The notes beneath the pieces are model-generated. The model searched no databases. It was not told the DNA's origin and worked only from the letters and a program-made list of their open reading frames with translations. Below are positions 62,012 to 64,000 of a DNA stretch of 64,000 bases, piece after piece. The translations under genes were made by a program, and so were the position numbers. Numbering within the stretch: the first letter of the stretch is position 1; each line of letters opens with the position of its first letter. The stretch comes from Demequina sediminicola (GTDB taxonomy: Bacteria > Actinomycetota > Actinomycetes > Actinomycetales > Demequinaceae): contig NZ_BBRB01000005.1 in the NCBI RefSeq assembly GCF_000975055.1, positions 124,001 to 188,000 on the forward strand, read 5' to 3'.

Positions 62012-63154
62012 CTATTGCAGGGCCTTCATCGCGTCGGCCAGGCGAAGCACGCCGGCGAAGCCCCCAGCGTCAATGACCACAAGGACGTCCGCTTTTCCCC
62101 ACCACTCGTTGAGCGCTTGGACTAACGCCTCGCCTGTTGCATCAATCGAGATTGTGGCCCCTCGCGGTAACGGCATCGTCACCGACACCAGTCGGGTCTG
62201 TTCAAAGTCCGATTCCGGGACGGCGTTCAACAGTGTCACCGGGAAGTGACCTGCGGCATGGCCATCAGGACTGACCACAATGATCTCTCCAGCACCAGTG
62301 TCACGCGCCACCGTTGCGGCCTGTGCTGCGGACGCGGTGTGCGGAAGCGCCACAGCCGGCACCATGAGTTGACGAAGAGAAATGGACTCTCTGGCCAGCA
62401 TCGCCTGGGACACTTTGATCGCCTGTGAAGCAGCGGGCCATAGCACCATGAAAATCAATGCCGCCCACGCGATGTCAAAGAGGCCTGGAGTGCGGCCCTG
62501 CACCAACGGCGCCGCCACTGCGTAGATGACAAGTCCGATCGCGATGACGCGCCCGCACCATGCCGCGATATACATGCCCCGGAACCGGGACCCGGTTGAG
62601 GCCCAGACGATCGATTCGACAACCCGACCACCGTCCATCGGAATTCCGGGCAACGCATTGAAGATCGCCAGCAGCACATTGGTCCACACCAACCACTGCA
62701 AGGCGGCGTAAAGCCAGATGTCACCCGCAACCCGGTCAAGCAAATCCAGTTCGACCCACCCAAGCCAGATCGGCAGTGCGGCCAACAACGCGACCACGAG
62801 GTTCGCGAGAGGGCCAGCAATCGCGGTGACTCCCGCGACCTTAGGGGTCAGCCCGCGGGCATCGAAACTCGTGTGGCCGCCCCACAGCGTGAGGACGACT
62901 TCATTCACGGTCCGACCGAACCCCTTGGCCGTCGCCGCATGCGCAAGTTCATGCAGAAATACGGACACAAAGAGCAAGAGGGCAAACAGCACACCCATCG
63001 AGAAGCTGCGCCGGTTCAGTTCACCACCACCAGCGGTGCTGAACAACAACGCGAGGATCAACACCATCAACAGTGTGGACGGCTGCACGACGACCCTTGC
63101 CCCAAACACATGTCCTAATGAAAATCCACGCGTACGCGGGTCGTGTGAAGTCAT
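62012..63154 (-). CDS. Site-2-type intramembrane zinc metalloprotease with CBS domains
   Basis: A 380-aa membrane protein of the M50 family. The zinc motif is HELAH (residues 68-72) within a membrane helix, and the third ligand lies in NALPGIPMDGGRV. A C-terminal CBS-domain pair (about 265-375) may sense nucleotides. Its substrate is unknown. I chose the ATG at 63154; the longer frame to 63256 enters the divergent nuclease gene. The 62-bp gap 63155-63216 must hold both promoters. Confidence 0.9.
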   Translation of the reverse strand: MTSHDPRTRGFSLGHVFGARVVVQPSTLLMVLILALLFSTAGGGELNRRSFSMGVLFALLLFVSVFLHELAHAATAKGFGRTVNEVVLTLWGGHTSFDARGLTPKVAGVTAIAGPLANLVVALLAALPIWLGWVELDLLDRVAGDIWLYAALQWLVWTNVLLAIFNALPGIPMDGGRVVESIVWASTGSRFRGMYIAAWCGRVIAIGLVIYAVAAPLVQGRTPGLFDIAWAALIFMVLWPAASQAIKVSQAMLARESISLRQLMVPAVALPHTASAAQAATVARDTGAGEIIVVSPDGHAAGHFPVTLLNAVPESDFEQTRLVSVTMPLPRGATISIDATGEALVQALNEWWGKADVLVVIDAGGFAGVLRLADAMKALQ

Positions 63155-63216
63155 GACCACCACCGTAGACGCTGAAAGCAGCCGCCATGTCACGGGTTCC
63201 CCGTAGCCTGGGGTGC

Positions 63217-64000
63217 ATGTCCGCACCACGTCGCGCTCCTGCACTGTCCCCATCACGCGCAGGCGACTTCCGCCAGTGTCCCCATCTCTACCGACTCCGC
63301 GTCATTGATCGCGTCCCTGAGCCTCCGTCGGCCGCTGCAACCCTAGGCACCTTGGTCCACAGTGTGCTCGAAGAGCTCTACGACCTTCCAGCCCACGAAC
63401 GCAATGAAGACGCTGCCACGGCGATGCTGTCACCACTGTGGGACGCCATGAAAGTCAAGGATCCAACGCTTGCGGACCTCCATGACGACAAGGCAGCTGA
63501 GCAAGCTTGGCTCGCGGATGGTGCCACACGTCTGCGCACGTACTTCACGATGGAGAACCCGCAGCGACTTGAACCCAACGCGCGAGAAGAGTTTGTAGAA
63601 CTTCAGCTTCCCGACGGCCCTCTCCTGCGAGGATTCATCGACCGTGTTGATGTCGCACCCGATGGATCAATTCGCATCATCGACTACAAGACCGGGAAGA
63701 CTCCCCGCCCGCAGTACGGGCAAAAAGAGCGCTTTCAAATGAAGTTCTACGCGCTTCTCGTGGAACGCTTGCGTGGCCGGCGACCAGCGATCCTTCAGCT
63801 GCTCTTCCTCAAGGACGGCGGGACACTGGTGCTGCGCCCCACTGCGGAAGACCTCGACCTCGTCGAACACGAGATTCGAGAACTGTGGAACGACATCACC
63901 CATGCCGCGTCAACGGGACAGTTCCGCCCCCAGAAGTCCAAACTCTGTGACTGGTGTCATTTCCAGGAGCTGTGCCCGGCTTTTGGGGGCACACCACCTG
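63217..64000 (+). CDS. RecB-family PD-(D/E)XK nuclease, 3' end cut by the window edge
   Basis: The frame is open for 261 codons from ATG 63217 to the window end. The nuclease core is GFIDRVDVAPDG followed by IRIIDYKTGK, the D...DYK motif of RecB/Cas4-type exonucleases, then QMKFYALL (motif QxxxY). Cysteines in RQCPHLYRLR near the N-terminus and KLCDWCHFQELCP near the end match the four-cysteine iron-sulphur pattern of AddB/Cas4 relatives. The same gene stands divergent from trmI in mycobacteria. A role in DNA repair is likely but unproven. Confidence 0.92.
   Translation, partial: MSAPRRAPALSPSRAGDFRQCPHLYRLRVIDRVPEPPSAAATLGTLVHSVLEELYDLPAHERNEDAATAMLSPLWDAMKVKDPTLADLHDDKAAEQAWLADGATRLRTYFTMENPQRLEPNAREEFVELQLPDGPLLRGFIDRVDVAPDGSIRIIDYKTGKTPRPQYGQKERFQMKFYALLVERLRGRRPAILQLLFLKDGGTLVLRPTAEDLDLVEHEIRELWNDITHAASTGQFRPQKSKLCDWCHFQELCPAFGGTPP

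Overview
The window is one contiguous piece of a GC-rich actinobacterial chromosome. It carries RbpA, WhiA, OpcA, a PdtaR-type ANTAR regulator, the Pup/PafA/Dop/ARC set and an actinobacterial LexA box. Small genes such as the CD225 and DUF2752 proteins between trpE and trpC suggest Micrococcales, but genus cannot be fixed by eye. Almost everything is housekeeping. I see no prophage, insertion sequence, CRISPR array or genomic island.

Layout. (1) 1-5166, plus strand: 3' part of transketolase, then zwf-opcA-pgl, the oxidative pentose phosphate branch, with the last three genes overlapping by ATGA. (2) 5177-12405, minus: a glycolytic and regulatory string, rapZ-yvcK-whiA-gap-pgk-tpiA-secG-rbpA, ending in a small CxxC redox protein. 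(3) 12402-22885, minus: excision repair genes uvrC, uvrA (behind a LexA box) and uvrB, with terC, coaE and rpsA; a YCII gene sits on the plus strand. (4) 23016-28642: a divergent teichoic-acid-type pair (tagD and a CDP-glycerol transferase), then pfkA and polA. (5) 28661-34610: a thioesterase and livHMGF on plus, with the binding protein livK on minus. Between them lies a 519-bp intergenic region holding two adjacent microsatellites and a nested inverted repeat. (6) 34793-43701: pdtaR, a tRNA with anticodon CAA, mgsA, pyk, gltD and gltB. (7) 43822-56349, minus: lgt-trpA-trpB-trpC, three small membrane-protein genes, trpE-hisI, a heterodimeric ABC exporter pair, hisF and an FKBP lipoprotein; many genes overlap by 4 bp. 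(8) 56400-63154, minus: pafA, pup, dop, arc, trmI and a site-2-type protease; a RecB-family nuclease runs off the right end.

How it fits together. zwf/opcA/pgl, pfkA, tpiA, gap, pgk, pyk and mgsA cover most of central sugar metabolism. gltBD and the trp/his genes use its products for nitrogen assimilation and amino acid synthesis. The liv system imports branched-chain amino acids. The Pup block tags proteins. No prcBA lies between pup and pafA, and the ATPase lacks a proteasome-docking tail, so tagged proteins may be unfolded rather than degraded.

The most unusual observations are: pafA has no ATG, GTG or TTG in frame upstream of its conserved metal-binding motif; the CAA-anticodon tRNA has a leucine-type D-arm and A73 but a five-base variable loop; and two perfect microsatellites sit beside a 92-bp nested palindrome.
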